Assembly: GCF_038562415.1 (NCBI RefSeq)
Contig: NZ_JBCFBA010000001.1
Span: forward strand, 310,001-374,000
Direction: 5' to 3'
DNA from: Solidesulfovibrio sp.
GTDB lineage: Bacteria; Desulfobacterota; Desulfovibrionia; Desulfovibrionales; Desulfovibrionaceae
DNA length: 64,000 bases
The stretch's first letter is position 1. Each line of letters begins with the position of its first letter. Below, piece by piece: positions 62,694-64,000 of the stretch. The notes below the pieces were generated by a model. It ran no database searches. It was not told the DNA's origin and saw only the letters and a list, made by a program, of their open reading frames with translations. A program made the position numbers and the translations under genes.

Positions 62694-64000
62694 TCAAGCG
62701 TCGGGACGCGGGCGCGGCCCGGCCGCCCGGGCCACGGCCCGGCCCAGGGCCGCGATGTCCACGGGCTTGGACAGGTAGTCGTCCATGCCGCAGGCCAGGT
62801 AGCGCTCGCGGTCGCCGTCCATGGCGTGGGCGGTCAGGGCGATGATGGGGATGCCCGGGTCGATGCCGGGCCGTTCGCCCCGCCGGATGCGCCTGGTCGC
62901 CTCGTCGCCGCTTAGGCGCGGCATCTGGATGTCCATGAGGACCACGTCGAAGGCCGCGCCGTCCAGGGCGTCGAGGGCCTCGTCGCCGTCCTCCACGGCC
63001 TGGGCGGCGAAGCCCATCTTGCGCAGCATCGACACGGTGGCCATGCGGTTGACGGCCTCGTCCTCCACCACCAGCACCCGCACGGCGTGCGTCGCGTCCG
63101 GCCCGCCCAGGGTTTCGTCGCCGGTGGCCGGGGTCCTTTGCCGGGCCGGCTGGCAACGGATGGAAAAGCACAGTTGCGTACCCCGGCCGGGGCCGCTCTC
63201 CACGGTGACGAAGCCGTCGAGCAACCCCACCAGGCGCTTGACGATGCCAAGCCCCAGGCCGGTGCCGCCGTATTTGCGGGTCAGCGACCCGTCGAGCTGG
63301 GTGAACGGTTCGAAGATGGCCTCGATCTTGTCCGGCGGGATGCCGATGCCGGTATCGGTGACGGTGAACAGGAGGTGGACGTCCCGTTCGTGGCGCGAGG
63401 CCAGGTTGACGTCCAGGCGCACCGTGCCGGCCTCGGTGAATTTGACGGCGTTGCCCACGACGTTGAAAAGGATCTGGCGCAGCCGGGCCGTGTCCGTGGT
63501 CACCTGGGGCGGCACGTCCAAGGCCACGTCCGAAACCAGCGCCAGGCCCTTGCGGTCGCTTTCCAGGGAGAAAACCTCCAGGACCTCGGCCACCAGGCCA
63601 TGGATGTCGCAGTCGTCCCGGCGCGGCACCAGCCGTTCGGCCTCAAGGAGGCTGAAGTCCAAAATGTCGGCCAGCACCCGCACCAGCCCCCGGCCGCAGG
63701 CCAGGGCCGTGTGCACGTGGTCCGCGTCCTCCTTGGACAAAAGCGAGGTTTCCAGGAGCTGGAGCATGCCCAGGACCCCGTTTAAGGGCGTGCGCACCTC
63801 GTGGCTGATGTTGGCCAGAAACTCGCTCTTGGCCGTGCTTGCCGCCTTGGCCTCGGTCATGGCCTGGCGCAGCCGCTCCTCGACGCGCTTGTGTTCCGTG
63901 ACATCCACCAGGATGCCGTCGAAGACGACCCCGCCCTCGGGTGTCCGGCGCGGCGCGGCGCGAAGCTGGCCCCAGCGCGCCGCCCCGTCCGCTCCCCGGA
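62694..64000 (-). CDS. Hybrid histidine kinase/response regulator (5' end outside window)
   Basis: The C-terminal 435 residues of a sensor protein. The frame is open to the window end, giving a PAS/PAC tail ([20 protein letters not shown]), the H-box [20 protein letters not shown], the HATPase [19 protein letters not shown] with [19 protein letters not shown] and [15 protein letters not shown], then a receiver domain ([19 protein letters not shown], phospho-Asp in [12 protein letters not shown], and YLSKPVDI). The GTG at 63908 is internal. It probably passes phosphate onward to another regulator. Confidence 0.92.
   Translation of the reverse strand, partial: RGADGAARWGQLRAAPRRTPEGGVVFDGILVDVTEHKRVEERLRQAMTEAKAASTAKSEFLANISHEVRTPLNGVLGMLQLLETSLLSKEDADHVHTALACGRGLVRVLADILDFSLLEAERLVPRRDDCDIHGLVAEVLEVFSLESDRKGLALVSDVALDVPPQVTTDTARLRQILFNVVGNAVKFTEAGTVRLDVNLASRHERDVHLLFTVTDTGIGIPPDKIEAIFEPFTQLDGSLTRKYGGTGLGLGIVKRLVGLLDGFVTVESGPGRGTQLCFSIRCQPARQRTPATGDETLGGPDATHAVRVLVVEDEAVNRMATVSMLRKMGFAAQAVEDGDEALDALDGAAFDVVLMDIQMPRLSGDEATRRIRRGERPGIDPGIPIIALTAHAMDGDRERYLACGMDDYLSKPVDIAALGRAVARAAGPRPRPDA

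Overview
The window is high-GC bacterial DNA whose gene content points to a Desulfovibrionaceae-type sulfate reducer of the Desulfovibrio/Solidesulfovibrio kind. The evidence is an LL-diaminopimelate aminotransferase (dapL), a DsrE-family protein, a selenoprotein form of SelD, a DHH-CBS-tRNA nucleotidyltransferase fusion, many Fe-S proteins and a mfd-surA-rodZ-recO-glyQS block. The genus is an inference from gene families, not from an alignment.

Region 1 (1-36.4 kb) is mostly + strand. It opens with ilvB (cut by the window start), ilvN and ilvC, then small envelope genes, a beta-CASP exonuclease, infA (-), an M29 aminopeptidase, cheW, and an envelope/repair run: mfd, a SurA-like lipoprotein, surA, a rodZ-like gene, recO, glyQ, glyS and rpsT. 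A tightly overlapping minus-strand operon (29876 down to 24544) holds a homocitrate/isopropylmalate-synthase-like enzyme, a polytopic membrane protein, an ABC exporter, a DUF1858-like protein, selD with an in-frame UGA selenocysteine codon and SECIS-like hairpin, and a DsrE protein. Then come elbB, a YdjC-like deacetylase, an Fe-ADH, a PAS histidine kinase and typA.

Region 2 (36.4-37.1 kb) is a 720-bp gap between the converging typA and ade genes. It contains a 28-bp site closely matching the XerCD recombination site dif, plus other palindromes. Gene orientation changes here from mostly + (26 of 35) to mostly - (14 of 21 proteins), as expected at the replication terminus.

Region 3 (37.1-64 kb) holds ade, tgt, a ferredoxin-nitroreductase, two glycosyltransferase-like genes, a YHS protein, folK-dapL, xerD, the DHH-CBS-tRNA nucleotidyltransferase, hisD-purC, tRNA-Ser(GGA) with 4.5S SRP RNA, a 41-base poly-C tract (probably an assembly artefact), a pyrE-like/aldo-keto reductase/MFS group with a marR-type gene, a phosphodiesterase-like protein, a small secreted protein in an AT-rich pocket, a PerM-type permease, a pyruvate-decarboxylase-like enzyme and a hybrid histidine kinase cut by the window end.

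The clearest items of interest are dif, the UGA-containing selD inside an unusual overlapping operon, and a RodZ-like C-terminal domain shared with a SurA-like lipoprotein. No prophage, insertion sequence or CRISPR array was seen.
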